This document shows, one piece after another, positions 25,316 to 34,825 of a stretch of 64,000 nucleotides of DNA. The notes beneath the pieces were generated by a model, which saw only the letters and a list, made by a program, of their open reading frames with translations, searched no databases and was not told the DNA's origin. This DNA comes from VXPW01 sp965115815 (GTDB lineage Bacteria; Pseudomonadota; Alphaproteobacteria; TMED109): positions 806,001 to 870,000 of the forward strand of contig OZ220465.1 of NCBI GenBank assembly GCA_965115815.1, read 5' to 3'. Position numbers and translations under genes: made by a program. Numbering within the stretch: position 1 is the first letter of the stretch; the number at the start of each line of letters is the position of its first letter.

Positions 25316-26338
25316 ATGACGTCACGACCTGCCGCGTCCCGCGGCTTCGACCGCCGGCGCACGATCACCATCCTGGGTGCCGCTGCCGGGGGGCTCGCAC
25401 TGGGCGGAGGCGCGCTGCTGACGGGCGGTCCGCGCCGGCCGGAGCCCGTCGAATGGACCGGAGTCGCGCTGGGTGCCCCCGCGCGGATCGTTCTGTTCGA
25501 CGAGGATCCGGCCCGGGCCCGGGCGCTGCTGGCGCGGATCGCCGGCGATCTCCATGCCTTCGAGGACGAATTCAGCCTCTACCGGCCCCATTCGGCGATC
25601 TCGAGGCTCAACCGTTCGGGTCGGCTGGATCGTCCCGGCAAGGCGTTCCTGCAGCTGCTCGAGGATTCGGCCCGGCTGTCCATACTGACCGGCGGCGCCT
25701 ACGACCCCACGGTGCAGCCGCTCTGGGCCGCCGCGGCCGAGAGTTTCCGAACCACCGGGACGCCGCCGCTCCCCCGCGTGCTGGATGCGCTGCGCGCGCG
25801 GGTAGACTGGCGGTCCGTGGAGGCCGGGGCCGGGACCGTGCGGTTTCTGCGGCCCGGAATGGCGGTGACGCTCAACGGAATCGCGCAGGGCTTCATTACC
25901 GACCGCGTGGCCGATCGCCTCCGGGACGGCGGGCTTCGGCACGTGCTGGTGGAACTGGGCGAGACCCGGGCGATCGGACGGCATCCGGCCGGTCGGCCAT
26001 GGCGCATCGGGATCCCGGATCCGGAGGGTCCGGACCTCGTCGGGACGGTCGCGCTCGACGGCGAGGCCATCGCTACGTCCGGCGGATACGGGACCCGATT
26101 CGACGCGGACGGGGAATGGCACCACATCTTCGATCCCGGGACCGCGCGTCCGGCCCACCGCCATCGGAGCGTCTCCGTCATCGCGCCCACGGCCACCGTC
26201 GCCGATGCGTTGGCGACGGCCTTCGCGGTCATGCCCGAGGCGGCTGCCGCCGCCGTCGCGAACCATGTGCCGAACGTCCGCGTTCGCGTCGTCGACGACG
26301 CGGGGCGCATGCGTCCACTGGGTGGGCGCGGCGCCTAA
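25316..26338 (+). CDS. apbE: FAD:protein FMN transferase (ApbE family)
   Basis: A 340-residue protein with a twin-arginine leader (DRRRTITILGAAAGGLALGG). ApbE motifs follow: FEDEFSLYRPHSAISRLNRS, TLNGIAQGFITDRVADRL, ATSGGYGTRFDADGEWHHIF, DPGTARPAHR and TVADALATAFAVM. ApbE enzymes covalently attach FMN to Thr/Ser of target flavoproteins in the periplasm using FAD and Mg. It starts 18 nt after the RND gene at the second of two GATC-ATG repeats. No obvious flavinylation target such as NqrC, RnfG or an FMN-binding domain protein lies in this window. Confidence 0.9.
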   Translation: MTSRPAASRGFDRRRTITILGAAAGGLALGGGALLTGGPRRPEPVEWTGVALGAPARIVLFDEDPARARALLARIAGDLHAFEDEFSLYRPHSAISRLNRSGRLDRPGKAFLQLLEDSARLSILTGGAYDPTVQPLWAAAAESFRTTGTPPLPRVLDALRARVDWRSVEAGAGTVRFLRPGMAVTLNGIAQGFITDRVADRLRDGGLRHVLVELGETRAIGRHPAGRPWRIGIPDPEGPDLVGTVALDGEAIATSGGYGTRFDADGEWHHIFDPGTARPAHRHRSVSVIAPTATVADALATAFAVMPEAAAAAVANHVPNVRVRVVDDAGRMRPLGGRGA

Positions 26339-26400
26339 CGGCCGCCATCGGCTCCCGCCCGATGGTCCGGACCCGGTGCCTGCACGGAACGGGGAGCACG

Positions 26401-27198
26401 ATGTCCCTCAAGGCAATGACCCGGTCCCGGTCGTTGAAGACCGGAACCTTCGTGGTCGAGTTCAACACGCCCGGGATCGGTCACGTGCTGAAGGCGGCCG
26501 GCTGCGACTTCGCATTCCTCGACACCGAGCACAGCGGCTTCGGGATGGATTCGCTGAAGGCGACCCTCCGGTACATGGAAGCGGCGGCGTTGCCGACGCT
26601 GGTGCGGGTGCCGTCGGGAGAGTCCCATCACGTCAACCGGGCGCTGGATGCCGGAGCCGAGGGAATCATGGTGCCGAAGGCGGAATCCCTGGCCGATGTG
26701 GAAGCCCTGGTCCGGGTCTCCCGGTACCCGCCTGCGGGGCAGCGGGGGGTGGCGCTTGGGATCCAGCACGACCGGTTCACGGCAGGCGCGGCCGACCGGA
26801 AGTTCGCCGCGGCGAATGCGCGGACGGTCCTTGCCGTACTGGTGGAAACCCGGGGCGCGGCGGATGAGATCGAGGCCATCGCCGCCCTTCCGGAGGTCGA
26901 CATGCTGTGGATCGGACATTGGGACCTGAGCGTGAGCCTGGGGACGCCGGGCGACTTCGGGCATTCGATCTTCCGGGAAGCGGTGGCGCGGACGGAGCGC
27001 GCGGCGCGGCAGCATCGCAAGTCTCTGGGCCGCCTGATCATGGATCCGGAAGCTGCTGCCGGCCTGTTCGGGGCGGGCGTGGATTTCATTTGTTACTCGG
27101 GCGATGCTTGGCTGCTGCAGCAGGCGTTCCGGGAGGGCGCGGATACGATTCGGAACGCCTGTGCCGGCAAGGGGTCCCCCGCATCTCGTGATCCGTGA
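26401..27198 (+). CDS. HpcH/HpaI family aldolase
   Basis: A 265-residue class II pyruvate aldolase-type protein: FVVEFNTPGIGHVLKAAGC, FAFLDTEHSGFGMDSLKATL, LVRVPSGESHHVNRALDAGA, GIMVPKAES, LVETRGAADEIEAIAALPEV and WIGHWDLSVSLGTPGDF. In the family, the Glu of the VET region and the Asp of the DLS motif bind the divalent metal, and a TIM barrel cleaves 4-hydroxy-2-oxo acids. ATG 26401 is the first in frame after ApbE, at a 62-nt gap. The last ~10 residues look non-conserved because mobile DNA begins just downstream. Confidence 0.88.
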   Translation: MSLKAMTRSRSLKTGTFVVEFNTPGIGHVLKAAGCDFAFLDTEHSGFGMDSLKATLRYMEAAALPTLVRVPSGESHHVNRALDAGAEGIMVPKAESLADVEALVRVSRYPPAGQRGVALGIQHDRFTAGAADRKFAAANARTVLAVLVETRGAADEIEAIAALPEVDMLWIGHWDLSVSLGTPGDFGHSIFREAVARTERAARQHRKSLGRLIMDPEAAAGLFGAGVDFICYSGDAWLLQQAFREGADTIRNACAGKGSPASRDP

Positions 27199-27215
27199 GC
27201 GGCGGGCGCGGCAAT

Positions 27216-27610
27216 GGCATTCGGGTATGCGCGTCGAGGTGACGGAGGTCTTTCCCACGCCGGCAAGCCCCTGATATGAGGTGATGTTTCGGTACGCGGG
27301 CGTTTCGGTCCGCGCACCGCTTGGCACGCGCCCGCGAATTTGCATGATGCCCTCGGATCGGTGCTGCGGGAATCCCTCATGGACCCGCGAATCGTCGACT
27401 TGAAGTCGATCCCTGCTCGGGCCGTCGCCGGCCCTGCCAACCGATTGCGGAGGTCCGGGAGACCGTGGGGCAGTGTTCCCACTGCAGCCGCAACGAGCCC
27501 GCGAAAACCTTCTGCGAACCGCTCCACCGGAAGGCGGCGAAGGGCGGCTCCAAGGTCGGGTTCGGTCTCGGGATGCGGGAGAATCCGGAGCCTCACGGTA
27601 ATCTGACGGT
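27216..27610 (+). pseudogene. DUF4338 transposase, N-terminal fragment
   Basis: From ATG 27379 the frame opens MDPRIVDLKSIPARA, like the DUF4338 N-terminus at 37346 on the other strand, and then degenerates through indels. The upstream stretch (27216-27378) also matches the region upstream of that copy (about 37360-37510), so the 5' end of the same element type is present. No catalytic domain follows. Confidence 0.6.
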
Positions 27611-28455
27611 GTTGCCTGTGCGCAAGGACCACGCCCGCGACAGGGCCTCTGCGCCGGTCCGTGCTTCGGCCTCCGACCCGCGTAATCGGTCAGGTAGCAC
27701 GGGGGTTGGAGTGACATCCGGTTTCTCATGGGTGCAAGATGTGATCCGATCGGGCCCAAACGGCGGAAGTTGCGGCTCCCGGGCAGAGGATGTTCCACGA
27801 CAATCGATAGGACAGGATCGATGAGCGGCGGTGTTTCGGGAGTTTTGTGCAGCGGGTCGAGCGGTTGATCTTGTGGGGGGAAGTGCCCCGTCGCCGCACT
27901 TCCCTGTTGGGCGCCGTAGTCTGTCCCACGGGTTCGGGTGCGACCTTGGACGTGTGCGAGCTGGGACGTAGAAAGTCGTGGTGGACAGGCCGAAACCCCG
28001 TGTCCAGCCGGTCTGATCCGTCCGGTCGGCAAGCAGACCGGAGGGCCGGAGCGAACGCGAACGCTTGTAGGGGGCCCCGAAAAGGAACCCGCCACAGGAA
28101 GCGGAGTAGGGAATAGTCGGGAATGCCAAGGGCCGGGAACCAGCCCGAGGGCCAGTGTCGATGTGGAAGAGCTGGGGCACGCATCGCATTCCCCGGGGTA
28201 GAGACGGCGGCCATCCGGGACCGATCAGCAGGGAAAGACCGGAAGGTGAGGAGGACCGACAGGGGGGTGTGCCCCTTGCATGTCCAGGACCGCGTCGATC
28301 ACCGGGAACCGGGAAAGGACGTGGAGTTCTCCGGACGGGCGGATGGGGTGGAGTAAGCGTGGACGGGCGGGACCACAGAACCCGTCCCGAGCGAGGACCC
28401 CGGGGCGCGGGCGGCCGTTGCGGCAGGTCCGGTCGGTGCGCAGAACCCGGCGTAT
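27611..28455 (+). other. gene-free stretch with possible group II intron 5' domain
   Basis: No coding motif was found. From about 27938 the sequence looks like a structured RNA: it begins GTGCGACC, with many short G/C stems and purine-rich loops, similar in texture to group II intron domain I. The match to a specific intron class cannot be shown by eye. Confidence 0.35.
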
Positions 28456-28458
28456 CTA

Positions 28459-28689
28459 GTGTTGTGTCCCGCAAATACGAGTAGCTAATGGAATACTGAT
28501 TAGCCCCATCAGCCAACGAGTTATCAAGCGCGGATCGTTCGACAGCGTCACTCAACTCGTCAGGCCAATTGAACCATTCCTCGAACACTACGAATGATTC
28601 CGCATCTACTTTCGTATAGGCCGCAAGCGCGGACTCGATTGTGACCGGCGCTTGAGCATTGATATACGCGTATTTGCGGGACACAACAC
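28459..28689. mobile_element. 231-bp miniature element with 21-bp inverted repeats and TA duplication
   Basis: Perfect terminal inverted repeats starting GTGTTGTGTCCCGCAAATAC (28459-28479 and the complement at 28669-28689) are flanked on both sides by TA (28457-28458 and 28690-28691). TA duplication is typical of IS630/Tc1-type transposition. The inside is clearly richer in AT than the neighbourhood. A minus-strand frame crosses it (ALAAYTKVDAESFVVFEEWF), without start or stop inside the element. Confidence 0.8.
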
Positions 28690-28691
28690 TA

Positions 28692-30718
28692 GTGTCTGCC
28701 CGGAAAATCACAACACATTGTATATGCAACCATATCTGGAATCTCAGATGTCCTGACTTCGGGAGTGTTGGCGATCAAGAAGTGTGAACCCTTGGTGGCC
28801 GTTCAGGTGGGCTTCTCGGGCAGTTCGTAGACCATGCGGAGTTCGGTTCCTGGAAAGAGTGTGCGGGTATCGTTGAGTTCCTGCAGCAGCCCTGCGATGG
28901 CATCATCGCTGGCGTTGCATGCGGTTCCGAGGATGCGCACCCGGAGGATGCCCCGTTCGGGGTCGGGGAGGATGTCTGCGTCGGCCTGCAGGAGTGCGCG
29001 GAGGTGTCTTCGCGGTCGCTGTTTCTTGCCCTGCTCCTTGGCCACGGCCGCCATCATCCGGGTTTCGGCGCGGTAGGCGATCATGCGCAGGATGTCGAGC
29101 CAGTGCCGTTCCCGGGGCGCCAGGGCATCGAGGGCTTGATCGTCTCTGAGAGCCTTGACCCGGACATGCTTCGGGGTCTCCTTGCGTTCTTGTTGCAGGG
29201 TCTGGATCCTGGCTTCGAGTGTCTCCTGCTCGGCCTGCAGTGGTCCGACGTTCCGGAGGATTGCGTTGGAGGGTTCGGGCTTGCGTTCCAGTTCGGCGAT
29301 CCGGTTGCGGAGCGTGCCGAGTGCCTGCCGGCTGCGGCGCAGCTCGCGGTCCCTGTTGCGCCAGTCCGGGTTGATGACCTGTGCGTCCGGATCCTAGGGG
29401 ACCCGACTGTGCACCGGCAGGGAGTCGAGGTGGAATTCTTCCCGAGCGTACTTGAAGAAATTCTCTTGGGACCATCGCGAGAACAGGGCACTCGCAACCC
29501 GGGCCCGCGACAGGCGGAAGTCCGTGGTGATCAGGGCGATCTGGCGGCCGTCGTTCCGCCGACGGCGGATCTGCCGGACCTCGGGACCGTCGTGCAGGCG
29601 GATGCGCTTCTCGGCCAGCCAGATGTCGCTCGTGCGGTCGCCGCCGGGGCCGTGAATCGGCACCGTCTCGAGGGAGAACTCCTCTTCCGGCCAGTCCGTG
29701 CCCTTGAAATTCTTGTGCCAGGTGATCACCGCGATCCCGCGCCGGGCGAGACGACGGAACAGGGCCGGACTCCAGCCCTCCCGGTCGAAGACCAGCGTCA
29801 GGGCCGGCACGGCCCTGTCGGCGGTGGTGAGATCCGGTGCATCCGGCCCTGCCACGCCCAGTTCCTCCAGCGCCGGCAGAACATCCCGTTCCAAGGCGCG
29901 GGTCAGGGTGGGATCGAGGTTCTTGTGCAGGCACAGCAGCGGCCGGCCGCCAAGCGCATGGACCCAGTAGCTGACCGAAGCCGGCAGGCAGAGCTTCTGG
30001 CGAGACACGAAGTGCTTCGGCAGACGCCCCTTGCGACCGGTATACACGTTCACGTGACCGTCGACCGACAGCGTCGCGGTCGCCTCCGGGTCCTCCGCGC
30101 ACCCGTCCTTCGCCAGTGCGCCCTGCCACGCCGTGAGCCGTTCCGCATCCGCTGCCAGCGCGCGAACCTTGCTCCGCAGCGTCTTGACCTCCGGACAGCG
30201 GTCCAGACCCAGGATGGCGCCCCATTCCCCCGGAGACGGGTAGCGTAGCGCCTCCGCGTTCCGCACCCGGGCCAGCAGGAGAAAGGCCTGCAGCAACAGG
30301 ATGCTCGTCACCCCGTAGTACCCCTTCGGCAAGGACAGGAACGCGGGCGCGTGCTTCAGCAGCCCCTCCCGGAGAAGCGCCGGTAGCGCCGCGAGCACGC
30401 CGCCGTGCGCCACCGCCGACCGGGCCTCGGCAAACCGGGGCTGCGCCTCGGGCAACCTTCCGACGGCGGCCGCGACCCGCCCCATGCCGTCCCGCGCGCC
30501 GCGACCCATCGGCGCCGAACGGTCCCGATCGTCGCGGGCGGCGCGGTCGAGCGGACGTGGCGGCGGGGATCCGCAGACCTCGGTGTCGCAGGCCGGCATG
30601 GACGCTGCTTGCGGCCCATCGGGCTTCTCCGATGTATCCGGGCCGGCCCCGGCAGTCGCGGCCTCCGGCTGCGTCGCGCCGATCGAACCCTTCCGGCGAT
30701 GGTAGTTCGTGCAGACAC
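28692..30718 (-). mobile_element. insertion sequence with GTGTCTGC ends
   Basis: The ends GTGTCTGC (28692-28699) and GCAGACAC (30711-30718) are inverted and bracket one minus-strand transposase gene. The inner parts of the two repeats differ (CCGGAAAATC versus CGAACTAC), so the right end may be altered. The same GTGYCTGC terminus is used by the miniature element that abuts it at 30725. Confidence 0.65.
28803..30599 (-). pseudogene. DDE transposase interrupted by one in-frame TAG
   Basis: One frame of about 598 codons is interrupted only by TAG at 29394-29396. The N-terminal part (GYYGVTSILLLQAFLLLARV) precedes a DDE core: LSVDGHVNVYTGRKGRLPKH, LVFDREGWSPALFRRLA and FSRWSQENFFKYAREEFHLD supply candidate D, D and E. 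After the TAG, the frame continues with a long charged coiled coil (NRDRELRRSRQALGTLRNRI) and ends ELRMVYELPEKPT. The start is uncertain: 30599, 30509 and 30485 are possible. I recognise a transposase but cannot name the IS family. Confidence 0.75.
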
Positions 30719-30724
30719 TGGATA

Positions 30725-30917
30725 GTGCCTGCCCGGAAAATCCCTAAGAGTCGGATTACATGAATGAAAGCTCAATATTGACAGGGCGAAGATTCATCGA
30801 ATCCAGCCTGATTTCAGCGGAATATGCCGTCATATGCCCTCAAAGAAGGAATCTTCGGTTCTCCAGATTCCAAATATGGTTGCATATACAATGTGTTATG
30901 ATTTTCCGTGCAGACAC
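30725..30917. mobile_element. 193-bp miniature element with GTGYCTGC inverted repeats
   Basis: Left GTGCCTGCCCGGAAAATC and right GATTTTCCGTGCAGACAC form ~18-bp inverted repeats with two mismatches. The flanks TGGATA (30719-30724) and TAGATA (30918-30923) differ at one position and could be a 6-bp target duplication. The interior is AT-rich and repeats, inverted, at 34306-34472. No gene is present. Confidence 0.7.
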
Positions 30918-31045
30918 TAGATACAAAAGGGCACTGCTCTGGATGCCTTAACAGGAGCACCCTTGCTTTTCAAGGGTTTCTTCGCGCAGAACCCCGGAAA
31001 TCGGCAATTTCAGGCCCGAATCGGCGAAACCTCGTTAAACATGGG

Positions 31046-31074
31046 TTGACGGCGCAGGAAGAGCGGATTACAAT
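31046..31074 (+). promoter_or_regulatory. sigma70-type promoter of the RTX gene
   Basis: TTGACG (31046-31051) and TACAAT (31069-31074) are spaced by exactly 17 bp, about 70 bp upstream of the RTX start codon. The match is unusually good for such a GC-rich genome. Confidence 0.75.
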
Positions 31075-31095
31075 CTGGTGTCCGTAGCAACACAG

Positions 31096-31128
31096 CGGTA
31101 GGCGCGGCGCGGTTAGCTGCGCCTACCG
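31096..31128 (+). promoter_or_regulatory. 5'-UTR hairpin ahead of the RTX gene
   Basis: CGGTAGGCGC and GCGCCTACCG pair over 10 bp around a 13-nt loop, between the promoter and the ribosome binding site (AGAGGGGG, about 31131-31138). It could stabilise the mRNA or tune translation; no riboswitch family is recognised. Confidence 0.5.
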
Positions 31129-31144
31129 AGCAGAGGGGGTTGAA

Positions 31145-33484
31145 ATGACTATAGAGCGGACCGGCGGCGGCGGCGACGACACCCTGACAGGTGGCCTCGG
31201 CAATGACATCCTGAAGGGCGGCCTCGGCGACGATATCCTGACGGGCGGGGCGGGCGACGATGCGCTGACGGGCGGAACCGCAAGCCCGGGAGCCGACGCG
31301 GACTTTCTCGCCATGAACCCCGGCAGTTCGGACGATGACACGCTGGACGGCGGCGCGGGTCACGATACGTTGGACGGCGGCGCGGGCCATGACGCGCTGG
31401 ACGGCGGCACGGGCAACGATACGCTGTACGGCGGTGACGGGGACGACACGGTCGATGGCGGTGCGGGCAACGATGTCCTGTTTGGCGGCCGGGGCGCCGA
31501 CAGGCTGACCGGCAGCCGGGGCGCGGACTCGCTCTATGGCGGCAGTGGCCATGACGTCTTTGCGTTCGCGGTCGGCGACGGGGCCGACTACATCGGCGAT
31601 TTCGAGGCTGGCGACATCATCGAGATCGCTGGCGTGTCCGGCGGTTTCGGGGATCTGGTCATCGAGCAGAAGGGCTTCTATACCGTCATCCGCTACGGCG
31701 ACGGCGACACGATCAAGCTGGAGGGCGTGACGGCGGCCTCTCTGGGTGCGGACGACTTCCTGTTTCCGGACGCCGGGACCGTGCCGCCGGAGGGCGACGG
31801 CGAGGAGGATGCCTCGCAGGACGCTCTTGCACAGGGTGCGCCGCCGGAGGGTGACGCCTTGAGCGGCGGGCCTGCTGACGGAAAGGTGCTGAAGGGCGGC
31901 AAGGGCGCGGACACGCTGACCGGTGGTGATGGCGACGACACCCTGCGTGGCAACGGGGGTGCGGACACGCTGACCGGCGGGGCTGGCGACGACCTCCTCT
32001 ATGGCGGCAAGGGCGCGGACACGCTGACCGGCGGGGCTGGCTCCGATACGCTGGGGGGCGGCAAGGGCGACGACATACTGGTCGGCGGCGAGGGTGACGA
32101 CACCCTGCGTGGTGCCAAGGGCGCCGATACACTGACCGGCGGGGCTGGCTCCGACACGCTCGTCGGCGGCCGTGGCGCCGACACCTTCGTGTTCGATGCG
32201 GGAGACGGCGCCGACACCATTGCCGACTTCGGGGCTGGAGATAGGATCCGCATCGACGGCGTGTCCGGCGGGTTTGCGGCGCTCCAGATCAAGCAGGACG
32301 GCGCCGATGCCGTCGTCGGTTATGGCGACCGCGGCGACACCATCCGGCTGACCGGTATCACAGCGACCTCCCTCGGCGAGGACGACTTCATCCTGCCTGC
32401 TGGCGGTGGCGGTGACGGCCACGATAAGGCCGCTTACGGCGCCAGTACGAGCGACAACGACGGCGGCAACCCCCTCGACAACGACAACGACGGCGGCAAC
32501 CCCCTCGACAACGACGACGACGGCGGCAACCCCCTCGACAACGACAACGACGGCGGCACCCCCCTCGACAACGACAACGACGGTGACGAGGATACGATCC
32601 CGGGCACTTCGGGCGATAGTCCGCTCGACGTTGAGGTCTGTGGCGTAACCCTTCATGGAGGCGCAGGCCGCGATTGGCTCTTTGGCACCGCGTGCGACGA
32701 CACGATCTACGGCGGCTCGGGTGACGACAAGCTCTACGGTCGAAAAGGCGATGACATAATCCATGGTGGCGGGGGTAACGACCTCCTCCGCGGCAATTCG
32801 GGCGACGATGTGCTCCGGGGCGGGGACGGCCACGACTTTCTGACCGGTCGTGACGGCGACGACACGCTGGAAGGTGGCAAGGGCATCGATTTCCTCTCGG
32901 GTGGTTTGGGAGTTGACACGCTCCGGGGCGGGGAGGGTGCCGATCAGTTCGGTTTCTTCGAGAAGGGCTACTACAGCCAGTGGGGATTCAAGGATGGCAG
33001 CGACGACACCATCCTCGACTTCGAGGACGGGACGGACCGCCTCGACTTCCACTCGGTCGACGGGAAACTCGGCTTCGACGATCTCGAGATCTGGCAGTCC
33101 GACAGTGGTGCCGCCATCAACTGGTCTCTGGGGACCATCACCTTGGAGGGGATCCAGACGTCGCAACTGACCGAAGCCGATTTCCACTTCCGCGGCCTGC
33201 CCGACTGGGCACTCGACGACAGCACAGCCGACGACACGCTCCGGGGCCGCCCGGGCTACGACTCGTTCGGATTCACGTATGGTGGCGACGACACGATCAT
33301 CGGCTTCGAGGACGGGACCGACCGCATCGACTTCCACACGGTCGACTCGGAGCTCGACTACGACGACCTTGTTATTCGGCAGTCCGACAGAGGCGCCGTC
33401 ATCAATTGGTCCTTGGGGACTGTCACCGTGGAGGGGATCCAAGCGTCGCAACTGACCGAGGCCGATTTCGACTTCGTCGGCTGA
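31145..33484 (+). CDS. RTX calcium-binding secreted protein
   Basis: A 779-residue acidic protein built of RTX nonapeptides (GGxGxDxLxGG). Blocks lie near residues 8-150, 240-350 and 500-600, separated by beta modules such as FVFDAGDGADTIADFGAGDR and IRIDGVSGGF. An Asp/Asn-rich linker with four 10-residue repeats (NPLDNDNDGG type) spans about 439-480. Two related modules close the chain (FEDGTDRLDFHSVDG; FEDGTDRIDFHTVDS), each ending LTEADF; the protein ends DFDFVG, as expected for an uncleaved type I secretion signal. RTX repeats fold on calcium outside the cell. No enzymatic domain and no type I transporter genes are seen nearby, so the role could be adhesion or surface coating. Confidence 0.88.
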   Translation: MTIERTGGGGDDTLTGGLGNDILKGGLGDDILTGGAGDDALTGGTASPGADADFLAMNPGSSDDDTLDGGAGHDTLDGGAGHDALDGGTGNDTLYGGDGDDTVDGGAGNDVLFGGRGADRLTGSRGADSLYGGSGHDVFAFAVGDGADYIGDFEAGDIIEIAGVSGGFGDLVIEQKGFYTVIRYGDGDTIKLEGVTAASLGADDFLFPDAGTVPPEGDGEEDASQDALAQGAPPEGDALSGGPADGKVLKGGKGADTLTGGDGDDTLRGNGGADTLTGGAGDDLLYGGKGADTLTGGAGSDTLGGGKGDDILVGGEGDDTLRGAKGADTLTGGAGSDTLVGGRGADTFVFDAGDGADTIADFGAGDRIRIDGVSGGFAALQIKQDGADAVVGYGDRGDTIRLTGITATSLGEDDFILPAGGGGDGHDKAAYGASTSDNDGGNPLDNDNDGGNPLDNDDDGGNPLDNDNDGGTPLDNDNDGDEDTIPGTSGDSPLDVEVCGVTLHGGAGRDWLFGTACDDTIYGGSGDDKLYGRKGDDIIHGGGGNDLLRGNSGDDVLRGGDGHDFLTGRDGDDTLEGGKGIDFLSGGLGVDTLRGGEGADQFGFFEKGYYSQWGFKDGSDDTILDFEDGTDRLDFHSVDGKLGFDDLEIWQSDSGAAINWSLGTITLEGIQTSQLTEADFHFRGLPDWALDDSTADDTLRGRPGYDSFGFTYGGDDTIIGFEDGTDRIDFHTVDSELDYDDLVIRQSDRGAVINWSLGTVTVEGIQASQLTEADFDFVG
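32461..32580 (+). repeat. four tandem 30-bp units inside the RTX gene
   Basis: Units at 32461, 32491, 32521 and 32551 each begin CGGCGGCAACCCCCTCGACA, with a couple of substitutions between copies. The 30-bp period keeps the reading frame, so unit number can vary without breaking the protein. Confidence 0.9.
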
Positions 33485-33550
33485 TGCGTGGTGCCAAGTC
33501 TACTCCTCCTCATCATAAGCGTTTAGTCATACGGTGATGGTTGTCGATGG

Positions 33551-33843
33551 TCACCGGTCGAGGATGCGTTTCCAGTTCTTGCGCAGTGGTCGCAGCCAGA
33601 TGTCCTTTTTCGGCTTGCCGCTGTTTTGGGTGGCGGCAGGGGGGATGAGGTTATCGCGATTCACGGCCCGCAAGGCGATCCTCGCCGTCCTGTCCTTGAG
33701 GCCCCGCCGGACTGACGCAAGCGGACCTTGTGGCAGAAGACAGGGGCGATGGTCGCACGGTTCGGTTCCGGGTTGATCAGGGAACGCAACCGCGCCATCT
33801 CGTGCGCGGTGAAGTCGCTGCCTTGGTAGCGGCACTTGATCAC
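33551..33843 (-). pseudogene. DUF4338 protein of an IS66-type element, internally deleted
   Basis: Starting near GTG 33843, the frame reads CRYQGSDFTAHEMARLRSLI, the DUF4338 N-terminal winged-helix region. After a frameshift it continues LKDRTARIALRAVNRDNLI and jumps to the family's C-terminus KPKKDIWLRPLRKNWKRILD. The central conserved domain is missing. It follows a TnpC C-terminus directly, the order I recall for IS66 elements that carry a DUF4338 gene. It is a dead relic. Confidence 0.65.
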
Positions 33844-34230
33844 CCCGGTTTCCTGAGATCCCGTCGGCGCTCCGGGCTCATCGGCCTTGGCCGCCACGGG
33901 TCGGGGTCGTCCGGCGGCTGGCCGCCGTTTCGTTTCGGGCGCAGGCCGCAAGCCCCTCGTGAAGCCAGCGCCGGACGTGGGTGCCGTTCGTGGCAAGGGT
34001 GCCGATGACGGAGTACAGGACGGCGGTGAAGGCGGCGCCCTCCTCGCTGTCGGAGCCGAAGCTCGGCTTTCTCCCGGCCACCGCACCCTTGGAAGGTCCT
34101 CTTGGCCGGACGGTGGTCCATGGGCACTTGGGGAGGGTCGACGAAGACACTCAGCCCCTCGCGGTGATGGATCAGGGAGCGCAGGGAGCTTCGCTTCGCG
34201 GGCATCGTCCGGCAAGGCGTCGAGTTCCGT
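33840..34230 (-). pseudogene. IS66-family TnpC transposase, C-terminal fragment
   Basis: With indels corrected it reads LRSLIHHREGLSVFVDPPQV, then SFGSDSEEGAAFTAVLYSVI, GTLATNG and VRRWLHEGLAACARN, ending GGQPPDDPDPW. This is the recognisable TnpC C-terminus. Several frameshifts and loss of the N-terminal two thirds make it inactive. Confidence 0.7.
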
Positions 34231-34305
34231 CCGTGCCTGCGTCCGTGCGGCCGGTGCCGCGCCCTGCCTATGACGCATCTTTCTTGTCTCGTCTCGATGT
34301 AATTC

Positions 34306-34472
34306 GTGTCTGCACGGAAAATCACACACATTGTATATGCAACCGTATTTAGAATCTGGAGAACCGAAGATTCCTTCTTTGATGGCATATGACGGCATAT
34401 TCCGCTGAAATCAGGCTGGATTCGATGAATCTTCGCCCTGTCAGTATTGAGCTTTCATTCATGTAATCCGAA
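34306..34472. repeat. partial inverted copy of the 193-bp miniature element
   Basis: GTGTCTGCACGGAAAATCAC at 34306 starts a sequence that matches 30725-30917 in reverse, including TTCATTCATGTAATCCGA. The far inverted repeat is missing. TATCTA, the complement of TAGATA, lies at 34476-34481. Confidence 0.75.
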
Positions 34473-34485
34473 TCGTATCTACTCA

Positions 34486-34637
34486 GTAACTACTCACCCC
34501 TTGTTGGGGGTCGGGTTGGCCGTAGTGCTCGTTGAGGATGTCTGCGGCCTTTCCGTCGAGGGCGATGTGGATGGCGACGAGAGGGTGGTAGCCGAGTGCC
34601 TCCATGGAGGTGAGGAAGCTTGCTTGCGCCAGGCCTA
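34486..34637 (-). repeat. IS66-type element end, copy 1
   Basis: It begins GTAACTACTCACCCC, a terminus resembling IS66-family ends, and is ~90% like 60022-60175. On the minus strand it encodes a C-terminal peptide (LTSMEALGYHPLVAIHIALD, ending GVSSY) whose stop lies at the terminus. The protein family is not recognised. Confidence 0.6.
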
Positions 34638-34638
34638 A

Positions 34639-34821
34639 GAGCCTGTGCGGAAACTATTGAGCGGCCCTGATTCTGGTATCTGCGATGTGGCTGGAGAGTA
34701 CATCGGGATCAGACAAGCCCATTCCACATCTGTCAGATTGCTTTCGAAGCGGTCTCTCCGACGCCGATACTTTGCACGAGCGGCCAGAATCGGGACCGCT
34801 CCATAGTTTCCGTACAGGCTC
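34639..34821 (-). mobile_element. 183-bp IS5-like miniature element, copy 2
   Basis: GAGCCTGTGCGGAAACTATT at one end and AGTTTCCGTACAGGCTC at the other. Same length as copy 1 and in the opposite orientation. It separates the IS66 end from group II intron debris. Flanks are TAA and TCA. Confidence 0.8.
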
Positions 34822-34825
34822 TCAG

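Noticed and set aside
32461..32580. CRISPR-like array of 30-bp repeats
   Set aside because: The units are contiguous without spacers and encode an in-frame Asp/Asn-rich linker of the RTX protein.
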